Translations under genes and position numbers: made by a program
Shown here: positions 28,610 through 39,580 of the stretch, piece after piece
How positions within the stretch are numbered: the first letter of the stretch is position 1
How the letters are laid out: the number at the start of each line of letters is the position of its first letter
Assembly: GCA_020975725.1 (NCBI GenBank)
Contig: QXJR01000024.1
Coordinates: 1 to 64,000, forward strand
DNA: 64,000 bases
Source of the DNA: Picocystis sp. L7
Lineage: Eukaryota > Chlorophyta > Picocystophyceae > Picocystales > Picocystaceae
Direction: 5' to 3'
Notes under the pieces: model-generated
Told to the model about the DNA's origin: nothing
Databases searched by the model: none
Seen by the model: only the letters and a program-made list of their open reading frames with translations

Positions 28610-31600
28610 ATGCGAGAAGATCCTGGTGACGTCGAAGCAACGGTTGGTGGCGGCAAGCAAGGGTTCATGAGACCTGGGAAGGCACCCAAGGACATGATCT
28701 TGTGCAGTTGGTGTAGGAAAGGAGGTCCAAGAGACATCAAGCGAACGAAGAAGCTCCTCTGGTGGACTTGGACGTGGATGCTACTGGCTTCTCCCATGCA
28801 TGCGAGCATGGCACCTAATTTCTTCCTGGCAGACAACGGCGTGACTGTTATGTGTCCTCATGCAGAGATAGGTGAATCTGGAATGGTCGGTGGAATTCAT
28901 TACACGAAAAGAAGCACGGAACAAATAACACCAGCAAATGCACCAACCACCTGCACGAGCAACATCACTGACATGTCGTTCATGTTTTACAACAGGAGTG
29001 ATTTCAATGCCAACATCAGCACATGGGACACCAGTGAGGTGACTTCCATGTTTGGGGCATTCTTCGGAGCGTCCGCTTTTGACCAGCCCATCGGAGGATG
29101 GGACACCAGCAAGGTAGCAGACATGACCCTCGTGTTTGCCGATGCTAGAGACTTCAATCAACCTATTGGACAATGGGACACCAGTGGGGTGACTACTGTG
29201 CATGGAATGTTTTGGGGAGCCTCCGCTTTTGACCAGCCCATCGGAGGTTGGGACACCAGCAAGGTAGTAGACATGGCGTTCATGTTTGCCGAAGCCAACG
29301 ACTTTAATCAATCTGTTGGACAATGGGACACCAGGAAGGTTACAGATATGTATGGGATGTTTTGGGGAGCCTCCGCTTTTGACCAACCCATCGGAGGATG
29401 GGACACCAGCAAGGTAGTAGACATGGCGTTCATGTTTGCCGAAGTCAACAACTTTAATCAACCTATTGGACAATGGGACACCAGTGAGGTTACAGACATG
29501 GCTTTCATGTTTGCTGAAGCCACAGCCTTCAATCAACCCATTGGACAATGGGACACGGGCCAAGTGTCTGACATGCAAGCAATGTTTCAGGACGCAACAA
29601 GTTTTAATCAGCCCATCGATGCATGGAATACAAGTCAGGTGATAGGCATGAGGAGCATGTTCTCTAGTGCAACCGCCTTCAACCAACCCATCGGCTTCTG
29701 GGACACGAGAAAGGTGGGCGATTTTAGCTTTATGTTTGAAGAGGCAATCTCATTCAATCAACCCATTGGACAATGGCATACCAATCAAGCACACACCATG
29801 GAAGCAATGTTCAAAGGAAGCATAAGCTTCGACCAGGACATCGAGGCATGGTGCACCGATCGTGTGGTGTCCTTTGAGTCTATGTTTCAATATGCTACAC
29901 AGTTCAACCGCTCCATTAAAGATTGGAATACCAGCCTGGTAGAAAGCATGGCTTTCATGTTTACAAGAGCCATAAGATTCGATCAGCCGCTGAATTCCTG
30001 GGATGTTAGCTCAGTTGTTTCCATGAGTTCTATGTTTGAGGATGCGTCGTCATTCAATCAAGCACTTCTTGACTGGGATACAAGCACGGTGAGGAATATG
30101 AATGCAATGTTCAAAGGGGCCAGGCAATTTAATGGAGAGATTGGTCAGTGGAACACTAGCCGAGTCCAAAATATGTTTTCCATGTTCCAAGATGCCAGCA
30201 GCTTTGATCAATCCGTTGGCAAATGGGATGTCAGTCAGGTGAAAGACATGAAATCCATGTTCCGGAGAGCTTGGAGTTTCAATCAAGAGCTTGGGGAGTG
30301 GAGAACTGGGAAAGTCACAGATATGAGCAGCATGTTCGCCGAGGCGTTCCGCTTTAATCAACCACTGATTGGGTGGGATGTCAACAATGTGGAAACAATG
30401 GAAAGAATGTTCGAAGATGCTAGAGAGTTCAATCATGCTCTCTTCAACTGGACCACAGTGCACGTTACGGATATGTCATCCATGTTTCTGGATGCCAGCA
30501 AATTCAACCAAAGCTTGTCAAGTTGGTGCGTACCACAAGTAAAGTCACCTCCTACAAACTTCAGTAGCGGAACAAAGATGCTGGTGGAGGATCATCCGGT
30601 CTGGGGGACCTGCCCCCATCTTCCAGGCCCTCCCACGGACACTTTTGTGCTTGGCAGCAACGGAGTGACTGTGGTATGCGATGGTGCTAGGCTCCGCTCG
30701 TACGGCATTGTGCATGGAAAGGAGTACACGAAGAGAAGTCTACCAATGATCACGCCAGAGAATGCAGCAAGCACATGCACAAGCGAAATTGCAAATATGG
30801 GAGGAATTTTTGAGGGCGACAAAGTGTTCAACGAAAATATCAGCTCCTGGGATACTTCAAAGGTAAACAACATGTCGGACCTATTTAACGGTGCACAGGC
30901 CTTCAATGGGGATTTACGGTATTGGGACACACGCCAGGTCCTTCTGATGATTGGGATGTTTCACCGTGCCACTTCGTTTGACCAGGACCTCTCCATGTGG
31001 TGTGTGCGAAACATTGGATCTACCCCAAGCAACTTTTCTGACGGGGCACTTTCGTGGAAGCTTCCCCAGCCTAGATGGGGAACATGCCCCCCTGATGAGA
31101 TTGACTCTGGTAGTCGTGATTTGGGTTTGATTCTGGCCGTGACACTACCCATGGCTTTATTAGTTTGTATGTGCGGCATTTTTACACTGTGGCAAAGGCA
31201 CAAGCGAAAAGAAGAGAGTCGAGCACTGCAGTTCAAACGCAAGCATGCCCCTGGTACAGTCCACAACCCTGCCGATAGAAAGCTTCTCCAGCTTCCCCTA
31301 GAGGGCCCGGTGGAAGTGACCCTGGCATTGACCGATGTGAAGAATAGCACGCTCCTCTGGGAATGTAACCCAGATGCGATGCTAACTGCCACAAGCATGC
31401 ATAACAGAATACTCAGGAAATTTTTGAGCAAGCACGGCGGATATGAAGTTGCCATTGAGGGTGATGGTTTCGTGTTTGCTTTCCACACTCCAATCGATGC
31501 CTTTTGCTTTTGCCTGTGTTCCCAAGAGGCTTTACTGGACTTGAGATGGCCAGGTGCGCTCACCAGCTTGCCAGAGGCGCAGGCTGTATACCAGGATGAA

Positions 31601-33046
31601 GAGCTCCTCTTCAATGGCCTGAGGGTTCGCATGGCCATTGCCACTGGCCATCCAAGGCGGTTGCAGACAAATCCTCTAACCAATGAGGTAGAGTACATTG
31701 GAGGGGTGTTTTCAATTGCCAAGATTCTGGAAGACATTTGTGATGGGGGCCAAGTTTTAATGGATGAGCAAACGTTTACGCAGGTCCACAGACAAGTGGG
31801 AAGTTTTACTGAGCAGGTCTTGCCAACCCGTGATCACAGCGGATCGCTGCGCTGCACCCAGTGCTCAGATGTGATGAGAAGTTGGGGTGGACTGTGCCAA
31901 AGCTCTGAGACTACTTTGCATCACTTGCTTGCAAAGAACCCCCCGATTTTTGTAGATTGTGGCGCCTATCGTTCTCCACATGGTCAAGCAAAAAGCAGCA
32001 ATCTCGAAGTAAACGTAAAATGTTCGAGTGTGGAAGAGGTCCGTGCGATCCAGGTGATGTCCACCAGGCTTGCACCCAGGGCCCTCTTCTTTAGTAAGCC
32101 CATGAAGTATGAGCAAGTTAGGAAGGACTTCTTTGATGCACCAGGAGCACGCGCATCTTTTAATTTTACATTTGGGAGGGTGGCTAACTCACGAAAAACT
32201 CTGCGTCGATTTGTGGGGGCAAACAACACAGAAGGGGACAACCATTCTGTGGAAGAGAAGGTTGGAAGGCCCGTCACCATTGTCTTTTGCAAGCTGATAA
32301 TGCACAGCAATATGCTAGGGACTCATTCTTCAATTCAGGAGTCAGTGAAAAAGCACTTCATTAGTTGCGTACAGCAGCTTCTTGCTTATTACAACGGATA
32401 CCAGTGTGAACTCATAGACAGCAATTATATGCTGGTATTTCCAACTGTCGCGGACGCTGTGAGATGGTCCACAAGCCTGACTTCCTGGATTTATAAGTCA
32501 CATGGAAGCATATGTTACTTGGAGCCGGGTGGGTTGAGTTCTATAATGAAAGAGAGCTCTAGCCGGAGCAACACTGTTTTAGATGTGGAATGGAACAAAA
32601 GTGTACGTGGTTTAGACTATGACGTATCCATTGGCCTTTGCGAAGGCATACCTTCTCTTATTACTCCTCACAGGAGCACTGGATTTGCGGATTATTTTGG
32701 CCCGCTTGTAAGCCGCGCAGCACGTCTGCAGGGGATAGCTCCCAGCGGAGCAATTTGCGGACCTCTGGATATCTTGCATGCAGCGTTTACCTCTGTTACA
32801 AAGAGTGCAGTATCTGGCTTGAGTGACACTTTGACAGCTGGGCTGTATGACCTAGGTGATTTTCGATTCAAAGGTGTGGAGAAGCCACTCCAGGTAGGCT
32901 GCATTGTTACGCCCCCTCTCATGGATCTTGAGCTGCTCCTACAAGAAGGAACAAAGGGTAAGCCGTGTACAGAAGGGAAAGGGTTGCTACATCAGGCGTA
33001 CATCGAGGTTATAGAAGGTTACCGCAAAATCCAGCAAAGTTCATAG
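28610..33046 (+). CDS. Receptor-like class III nucleotidyl cyclase with BspA-like (DUF285) ectodomain
   Basis: From 28610 (caccATGc) the product has 1478 residues; an ATG at 28400 would add 70. A signal sequence or anchor (about 42-66) is followed by two BspA-like modules. Each opens NGVTVxC...YTKR...TCTS and continues in ~25-residue F(N/D)QxIxxWDTSxVxxM repeats, about 20 in the first module and 2-3 in the second. A transmembrane helix (about 835-860) leads to two cytosolic cyclase domains. C1 (about 900-1060) has the metal-binding aspartates in LTDVKNST and EGDGFVF. It has no Asn/Arg pair (VEYIGGVFSIAKI). C2 (about 1215-1430) lacks the first Asp (VFCKL) but has DYFGPLVSRAARL, with the Arg intact and Ser at the Asn site. 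This division matches the C1/C2 split of animal adenylate cyclases, so one composite active site is likely. The ligand is unknown, and ATP versus GTP preference is not certain. Confidence 0.88.
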   Translation: MREDPGDVEATVGGGKQGFMRPGKAPKDMILCSWCRKGGPRDIKRTKKLLWWTWTWMLLASPMHASMAPNFFLADNGVTVMCPHAEIGESGMVGGIHYTKRSTEQITPANAPTTCTSNITDMSFMFYNRSDFNANISTWDTSEVTSMFGAFFGASAFDQPIGGWDTSKVADMTLVFADARDFNQPIGQWDTSGVTTVHGMFWGASAFDQPIGGWDTSKVVDMAFMFAEANDFNQSVGQWDTRKVTDMYGMFWGASAFDQPIGGWDTSKVVDMAFMFAEVNNFNQPIGQWDTSEVTDMAFMFAEATAFNQPIGQWDTGQVSDMQAMFQDATSFNQPIDAWNTSQVIGMRSMFSSATAFNQPIGFWDTRKVGDFSFMFEEAISFNQPIGQWHTNQAHTMEAMFKGSISFDQDIEAWCTDRVVSFESMFQYATQFNRSIKDWNTSLVESMAFMFTRAIRFDQPLNSWDVSSVVSMSSMFEDASSFNQALLDWDTSTVRNMNAMFKGARQFNGEIGQWNTSRVQNMFSMFQDASSFDQSVGKWDVSQVKDMKSMFRRAWSFNQELGEWRTGKVTDMSSMFAEAFRFNQPLIGWDVNNVETMERMFEDAREFNHALFNWTTVHVTDMSSMFLDASKFNQSLSSWCVPQVKSPPTNFSSGTKMLVEDHPVWGTCPHLPGPPTDTFVLGSNGVTVVCDGARLRSYGIVHGKEYTKRSLPMITPENAASTCTSEIANMGGIFEGDKVFNENISSWDTSKVNNMSDLFNGAQAFNGDLRYWDTRQVLLMIGMFHRATSFDQDLSMWCVRNIGSTPSNFSDGALSWKLPQPRWGTCPPDEIDSGSRDLGLILAVTLPMALLVCMCGIFTLWQRHKRKEESRALQFKRKHAPGTVHNPADRKLLQLPLEGPVEVTLALTDVKNSTLLWECNPDAMLTATSMHNRILRKFLSKHGGYEVAIEGDGFVFAFHTPIDAFCFCLCSQEALLDLRWPGALTSLPEAQAVYQDEELLFNGLRVRMAIATGHPRRLQTNPLTNEVEYIGGVFSIAKILEDICDGGQVLMDEQTFTQVHRQVGSFTEQVLPTRDHSGSLRCTQCSDVMRSWGGLCQSSETTLHHLLAKNPPIFVDCGAYRSPHGQAKSSNLEVNVKCSSVEEVRAIQVMSTRLAPRALFFSKPMKYEQVRKDFFDAPGARASFNFTFGRVANSRKTLRRFVGANNTEGDNHSVEEKVGRPVTIVFCKLIMHSNMLGTHSSIQESVKKHFISCVQQLLAYYNGYQCELIDSNYMLVFPTVADAVRWSTSLTSWIYKSHGSICYLEPGGLSSIMKESSSRSNTVLDVEWNKSVRGLDYDVSIGLCEGIPSLITPHRSTGFADYFGPLVSRAARLQGIAPSGAICGPLDILHAAFTSVTKSAVSGLSDTLTAGLYDLGDFRFKGVEKPLQVGCIVTPPLMDLELLLQEGTKGKPCTEGKGLLHQAYIEVIEGYRKIQQSS

Positions 33047-33340
33047 GCCTGAAGAACGATATACAAAAGACTTTGGCATGCACTTATACCTGAATCTCCC
33101 ATCCTCGAACAACTGCTGCTGGGCATACTCAACCGAAATTTCCTCTCCAATCACACATTGTTATCGAAAATGCAAGCTTGTGTGATGAATTGTACTGGAT
33201 ATTGCTTTTGATGCTCTTGGACGAGGATTTAAATATCAGCCCAACTTCCTTCACTCCTAGATGATATGTTTGGTTAGTGCTTGATTTTCGATTGATGGAA
33301 TGCTGTGTGTAGCCTTTGATGCTTTGGAGGTGATGTTCCA

Positions 33341-35601
33341 ATGGTTGCATCGTTTGTTGTACCAAAAAACTTGGAGGACGTATCTACCATTACAGACATT
33401 AGTGAACGTCTTGAACTTGGCTTTTCTCACTACCTTTCGGGAACTACGATGGAAACGTTTAAGCATGCCCAACAGTGGCAGGGTACCGTAAGCTGTTCAC
33501 AGCGCCTAGGCAACTAGTAAGGGCACTTTCTGCATTCTATGCTTGCCAAATTATCTCTCATATCACAAGGAGAGCGCTGCCTGACTGGCGGTGCAGAAGC
33601 AAGTTTTCCCAGACAAGTGCTGCCAGGGAAGACTGCTCTCTAAGAAGCAGACATGTGGATACCAGTGTTCTGGAATAAGAGTCTACTGTCTTCGGTGTTG
33701 AGCCAAATTGACGACTCATTGCGGAAAATTCGAGTTGAGACCCTTGCTGATCAAGAAAAACGTGAAGATACTGTGAGTTTGCACTAAAACTTTGTAGATT
33801 AGATAGTTGAAGAGAAACCAGACGAAAACTTGAGAGGGAACTGCTCAAGCTTGCTTTTCTATTATGAGAATGGACTTGATATTGCAACTAAGGTGCTGGA
33901 AGAGTTGCGCCAAGTGTCTGTGGTGCCAATGAAGGCAAAAAGCTTTCTTGGTCACCCAAAGCTCTTTCAGGTATGGGCATGCGGGCCTCCTTTTCATTGA
34001 TTCGTTGCATTTTGCCGTCCAGGAAAAAATATGACCACAGGCTACAGAATGCCAGAGGCATGGAATGCTTGAAATTGGAGAAAAATGGCCTTTAGAAATT
34101 GAATGTTGGTGTTTCTTTCAAGCAGTGGCAAGAATCGTCAAGTCAGTGTTTTGCAAAAAGTCTGGGCAGGGACTGCACTTTTGCACCAAAAAAGAACGGT
34201 GCATGTTCTCTAAAAGTTTATATACGAAATGGGGCGGGTTGTACTCCAAGCACTGATAATGCACTGCAGTATTCGTAGAAAATTGCCGTAGATTCACCCA
34301 AGTGCCAAATCCTCGTTTGAGTTCAAGGTATGCAGTCATGCATGATGCGAAAGAGATGCCGTAGAAAGGTCTGGTGCAGATTTCTAGTTTGCATGGAGTT
34401 GATGTTCCAAAGATTGAGTATGTGTCTGTACCAAAGAAGACTGCTGCTGAACACCATGAATCAAGGCATGTAGACATCGTCGTTGGTAATACTATGCCAT
34501 GTTTTGAATATTTCATACACAGCAATAGCAAACTTACGTCGTGAAGCTACTTCACTTTCAGAATCAATCAAAAGGTCATACCATGCGTAAATGCCGTTGC
34601 TTCCAGCCGGCAGCAAAGGTTTCATGAAAAGTATTAGGACAATAATCTTGGTTCAAACATGCTTCATCACCACACTTTTTTTTGCACACCTTGAGGCCAA
34701 CAGCGCTGCTAGACAGGGATGCAACCGCAAACTTGTGCGAGCAGTGGAGCCCGAGAAACAATTGTAAAACCCCATCTAGTGAAGTATTCATGCAGGATTG
34801 CCAGCACGTTGAATGTTTTCATGAGATTGAGAAACTTGCCAGCAATATGCTGCAACATCGTAGCTGTAACTCGTCAAGCATGAAAAGGGAAATATAGCAT
34901 GCACACAGGTTTTCATCCAAGCAAGAGGACTTCCGGCAAACAGTGGCGTGCTCTCTCTTCTGTAAATGTAGCAATCACCACATTAGGTCTTCCCATATCA
35001 GACATAAACCGTGTGGTGAGTTTCAATATGGGCAACTAAGAGGTATGGAATTCTAGCATGAAGCTAGCAAGACTTGTGTGCAGTAATGTGAAGGCTATCA
35101 TGACCAAGAAGTGCCTTGGTTTCCAATTGAGATAAACTGCACATCTTTTGAAGACCTCCTAGTTTGGCGATTCATTGAGGATTCATGGACAAGCTTTCGT
35201 GTGGAATGACGGTAAAAACTTTGGTAGTTCTCGTGCTGTTAGCTTTTCTACGATCAATAATAGAATTTTTAGCCAATTTGTAAGAGCTTGCAGGCTGTCC
35301 TCCAAAAAAGTCCATTCTTGTCTTGTCCTCCAGGCAGCCTATTTTCATTGTTGGCTTTGACACATGCTGGAAGAGTTGCACGCTCACTAAAATACGAACA
35401 GTTCACGGAAAACCCCTTTATTGGTGTCCTTTGTGGCTGCCAGTGACATTCACCAGTTGTGGGCTTTCTCCCAAACGCGGATGTTACAGGATGTGGTTGG
35501 TAGAGAAAAAGGAAAGGGAAGAGCCGTGCACTGCTCCTAATGAAGACATACAGTTGCCAATACAACCTAATCAAGATACTACCTCCCAACAGGAGCAATA
35601 A
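33341..35601 (+). CDS. Intron-dense gene of unknown function (provisional model)
   Basis: Three exons join cleanly. Exon 1 (33341-33482) encodes MVASFVVPKNLEDVSTI through KHAQQWQ and ends in phase 1 at G|GTACCG. Exon 2 (33648 or 33651 to 33772) continues DMWIPVFWNKSLLSSVLSQ to QEKREDT and ends in phase 0 at ACT|GTGAGT. Exon 3 (33803-33970) runs from IVEEKPDENLRGN to KSFLGHPKLFQ and ends at CAG|GTATGG. The intron between exons 2 and 3 would be only 30 bases (33773-33802) and carries in-frame stops. Further exon-like pieces follow: IHPSAKSSFEFK (34292-34327), ISSLHGVDVPKIEYVSVPKK (from 34380), LRREATSLSESIK (34523-34574), VECFHEIEKLASNMLQH (near 34,800-34,860) and RALSSVNVAITTLGLPISDI (near 34,960-35,010). 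A last exon ends at the TAA of 35601 (EDIQLPIQPNQDTTSQQEQ). I could not phase all later junctions. The protein is hydrophilic and partly coiled-coil-like; I recognise no family. Confidence 0.5.
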
Positions 35602-37455
35602 CGTATCCGAATTTACATCAATAATAAGGCGCTCACACCCGAAAGAAGGACACCGTTGTAGTGCAGCCAAGGCATTGGCAATTGGTCGATGTTTGTCCAA
35701 GGCAGTGCAAGACTGCTTATTCGACCTCATGCTGCCATCCCATGCTTGTTACTTGCCTCCTATCATTTCTAGGATTTCTTGGCACACAGCCTAGTGTTGT
35801 AGTTTACAGCGAAGCTTAGACAGTTTGGTGAAGTATTTTGATGCCACTCAAGCACGGAGTTGCACACAGTCCGGCTAGGCATAACTGCTCTTGCAGCAAA
35901 GTAGGCTTGAGGGTTTTGCAGTTTCGTGAAATCCAGGATGAAAAGTTTTACTGTAGTATTGGCTCGCGACATCATCGTTTCCACCAAGCTCAGAAATACA
36001 ATAATGGCAGCAAGGGGCCTCGTCATGTTCGAGACGTGGTTTAACTTGCTAACTTCTGTTGGATTCCAGATTGAGAAAGAAACATTGATAGCAACTTCTT
36101 CGTTCCATTAACCACTACACCCGCATGCACTTCATGATTGACGGTTTTGCGTGCAAAACCTGTGCTGTCCAGTACTCAAGCACAAACTCGCAGCAGTAAT
36201 CGCTTACAAAGACCTGCCGATTTGGGTGCTACAAGCACAATTTTTCACGGGAATGCGAAAAAAATGATAGAATCCAATCATTTTTGGGTATTGGTAGACC
36301 TTGGGTAGAGCGAGGGTATACATACTCCACTTTTCAAGCAGGAACACGCTTGCTCCGATTGTCCTTCCTGGATGTCTCTCTTGGAAGTTGCAGCCATGAG
36401 GATAGAGCCAGCCAAGCTGGAGCAAGGGCGAACAACAACGGGTATCACATCCCACAAGAGGCAGGCAGTCACAGGCAGATTTCTTCCGTTGTAAAGTATC
36501 CGACTGACGTCCATCTGCACGGAACAGCACAATGACGGTGCGCGCCGGAAGGCCATGATCTGTACCTTTGTATCAGTTTGTCTCTGATTTCAATTCAGCT
36601 GAGCCAATCTTTGCCGCGCTTCTTCAAGTGAGATCCGCATAGATGTTCCAGCCTATCAACCACGACCTACGGTTGGCGTATTGGAGAACGGAACGTCGAT
36701 CCTTCGTGGGCTGCCACGTCACAAGGGAGTTACGCGATGGGGATACAACGAGGCTCCATTCCGAGAGGTGAGGCCGTTCACATCCGCTTCACCCCTCCCC
36801 AAGCACCATGGTTTCGTCTTGGATTCAACTGGGCATGTTTAGGAGCACGAGCGTTGTTTCCTTCGGACGTTGTGTTCCCTGGAAAAGATGGAAGCCGAGG
36901 CATGTCCATCGCCATGCGAGCTTGGACCGTCCCTCGTCCACCATCGATCTGCACCATTGTGATCTTCACACCCCATATCCTCGGGGAGGGACATATTCCC
37001 CCCGATCCACAGGATTCGATCCACTGGACACGTGGGTGGACACGTGTCCCAGGGCGGGGCGCCCCATGAAATCTTCCCTCGGGTTCCACGTTTTCGCCCC
37101 ATGTGGGACGGGCTTCCACCCCAATGAAGTCTGGGGGCGCCCCCCTCCTCACAGAAGACCGATTGGTAACCCGTGCTACAGCTCCAAGATTCGCCCCGGG
37201 GGAAAGGGAGGACACGTATTGCATACGTGTTCGCTTTCCCGCGGCTCGAAGTGGCCTGGGAACTCGCCTGTGGAGACACCACAACGAGGGAGGATCGACA
37301 CAACACACGCGCCGACGTCGAATTGCCTCGTTGCACTCAGATGCGGAGGATGAAGATGCTACGAGGGAGAGACACCATGCACGAGGACAGAGGAAAAAGG
37401 TCGGAGGACGTGACACGTGTGGTGATGTGTTGGTCCCTCGTTGTATTGGCAGGAG
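35602..37455. other. Intergenic; AT-rich then GC-rich with CACGTG motifs
   Basis: On the minus strand 35769-36026 encodes 85 residues with a possible signal peptide (MTRPLAAIIVFLSLVET), too weak to call a gene. From about 36,800 the sequence turns GC-rich, with ACACGTGTCC (37,033) and TTCGCCCCGGGG (37,190), which look like upstream elements of the next gene. Confidence 0.45.
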
Positions 37456-37463
37456 TATATAAG
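37456..37463 (+). promoter_or_regulatory. TATA box of the VPPP-repeat gene
   Basis: TATATAAG lies 417 bases before the ATG, preceded by gtgacacgtgtggtg at about 37,411. CGG|GTGAGT near 37,551 and TCTAGCAG near 37,841 could mark a 5'UTR intron, which would explain the distance. Confidence 0.5.
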
Positions 37464-37879
37464 CACGTCCAGACGAACAAATCGTCACTTTCGAAAGCCC
37501 GAGGAAGAAAGATTTACTCTCGCTCCTCTGGCAAACAAGAAAAGCAACGGGTGAGTGAGCGAGCATCGTGGCATCCTGGAACACACCAAGTATGTTTGTA
37601 GAAGGGGATGCCAAGGAGCGATCATCAGAACGGCCCAACTCATCCTTGTCAATGGCATCGCAAGTGCATGCCACGTGGTCCACATCAATGTCACCGTTCC
37701 ACCACAGGGGAATCTAGACAGGCACGATGCACGAAATCGCTGGGAGAGCATGAAGAAACCATGACAGCAAAAAGCCACTTGTAGAGCTTTTCGGCTTCTC
37801 CATGGGATGACTGCTGACTCTTGCATGTTTACGTTCTAGCAGGTCTTTTGGACAGACGTCGGACAAGAGAATCTGCTCA

Positions 37880-38800
37880 ATGCCAAGCACAATGTCTGCC
37901 ACTGCCAAGGGAACCACCTGGCTGGCTGCGCTGCTCTTGCTCTGCCACCTTGACTGCCTCTGGTGTGTGGAAGAGGCTTTCCTGTTGGACCAAGACCGCT
38001 GTGATGTGAAGGGTGCAGAAGATGTCCGTGCTTGCAATTGGATTGTGGAGCAGCTGGAAGATCAAAATCCTACGCTCACCTACGATTTCTTCTGCTCCAA
38101 AGAAGAAGACTGCGACAGCCAGGTTGCAGAGGGAGAAGTGGTGGATTGGTATCCCGAGGGATGCAATGCGTATAAATTGAAAGACAAGCTCTGTGGGTGC
38201 TGTGTCTTCACGAGTGCCCCCCCGCCAGTGCCCCCGCCAGTGCCCCCGCCAGTGCCCCCGCCAGTGCCCCCGCCAGTGCCCCCGCCAGTGCCCCCGCCAG
38301 TGCCCCCGCCAGTGCCCCCGCCAGTGCCCCCGCCAGTGCCCCCGCCAGTGCCCCCGCCAGTGCCCCCGCCAGTGCCCCCGCCAGTGCCCCCGCCAGTGCC
38401 CCCGCCAGTGCCCCCGCCAGGCAGTTTTGGAATCTCGAACATACAGTGGTGCCCTCTTACTGCAGTGAATGATGGTATTACTTGCGCCAACTTTGAAGTG
38501 CAAGCCCCACCAGGTGGTATGGGTCAACAAGCGCTTGTATGCGCTGGCGGTGTACCAGCATGCAAGATTGAGGAAGAAGGTAACAATCTTGTGCCTGAAG
38601 ACCCAGACAGAGATGACTGCGGATTTGACGATTTATCTGCCGAGTGCATCGACAGCGACTGCAGGGAAGCCACAATATCGGGGCTGCCGGACAACACTGT
38701 TCTCGTCACACAAGGTGGGCCTAGAGACAGCAGAGAGGACCTTGGTTGCACCACAGTGGAAAATGGATTCGCCACCGTCTGCGTGTGTCCTCCTCCGTGA
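37880..38800 (+). CDS. Secreted Cys-rich protein with a (VPPP)n spacer
   Basis: The 306-residue product has a signal peptide (about 10-27, WLAALLLLCHLDCLWC). A Cys-rich domain (30-112) with about eight cysteines ends in KLCGCCVF. A spacer of about 17 PVPP units follows, and a second Cys-rich domain (about 182-306) ends VCVCPPP. Two folded domains joined by a stiff polyproline rod is the plan of algal and plant hydroxyproline-rich glycoproteins, in which the prolines are hydroxylated and glycosylated. I cannot match either folded domain to a named family. A second in-frame ATG (37892) is also usable. An extracellular matrix or wall role is an inference. Confidence 0.75.
   Translation: MPSTMSATAKGTTWLAALLLLCHLDCLWCVEEAFLLDQDRCDVKGAEDVRACNWIVEQLEDQNPTLTYDFFCSKEEDCDSQVAEGEVVDWYPEGCNAYKLKDKLCGCCVFTSAPPPVPPPVPPPVPPPVPPPVPPPVPPPVPPPVPPPVPPPVPPPVPPPVPPPVPPPVPPPVPPPVPPPGSFGISNIQWCPLTAVNDGITCANFEVQAPPGGMGQQALVCAGGVPACKIEEEGNNLVPEDPDRDDCGFDDLSAECIDSDCREATISGLPDNTVLVTQGGPRDSREDLGCTTVENGFATVCVCPPP
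38217..38420. repeat. 12-bp coding minisatellite (gtgcccccgcca), ~17 copies
   Basis: The units look identical at the DNA level, including silent positions, so the array was homogenised recently. It encodes the VPPP rod. Confidence 0.93.
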
Positions 38801-39580
38801 CCAGACCTGCAAGCCCTTCAGCAGTATGCATGATCTGCATGAACCAATACAAGGTAGACCCGTTTCCCCAATGCTAGCTACCTTGTAACGGAAATTTTTG
38901 TTTACCTGTCAGCTGGACAACGCTTCAGAGTCCCTGTGAATGGATAGGAGCACTCCTGCCTCGTTTTTTTGTCGATTTCTTCCCGCCGTGATTCTATGCA
39001 GCAACTTCTGTCCACGTCTTCATCGAGGAGGTATGGAGAAGACCTTTGAGCCCCGGGTCCCTCTACCATAAACCTCTCCATCCTGGATCGCCCAAGCATG
39101 GGTGCCCTTGTGTCTGCTGATGTGCAGTTTTGGTCCTATCCCAAGGGTCCATCCACACGAGGCTTGCCAGTTCCCAAGCCTGGGTTCTCGGCAAGGGGCG
39201 AATCCCCGGGGAAATTGGGGCCATCTCTCGGTAAGCAGCGGGGGAGGGACATTGTGTTCCCCTCGATTCAATCCAAGCACCCAGGTTAACAACAGAAGCG
39301 GCAGGTGTGGGGCGGACCGCCCCACACTTGTCGATTGAAGTCGACCAACATCGAGGGACGGGACGGTCGGTGTGTTTCGGGGCAACGGTTACGATGAAAA
39401 CCTGCCATTCGGCTGTGCGTCAGCTATTCGTGCGTTGAATCCTTCCATCGCTCAGAAGATGCAATCCTTGGAGAAACGTCCATCTTGCTGCATGCACTCG
39501 CTTTCGTCGTTCGCTACGCGACGTCAGTATCGCACTGAGCTCTCGGCTGCCTTGCTCGATCAAACAAGGACCCAGAGGCC
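38801..39580. other. Intergenic; no supported gene
   Basis: It contains a perfect 11-bp hairpin at 39305-39327 (GTGTGGGGCGG and CCGCCCCACAC). Nothing else is identified. Confidence 0.5.
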
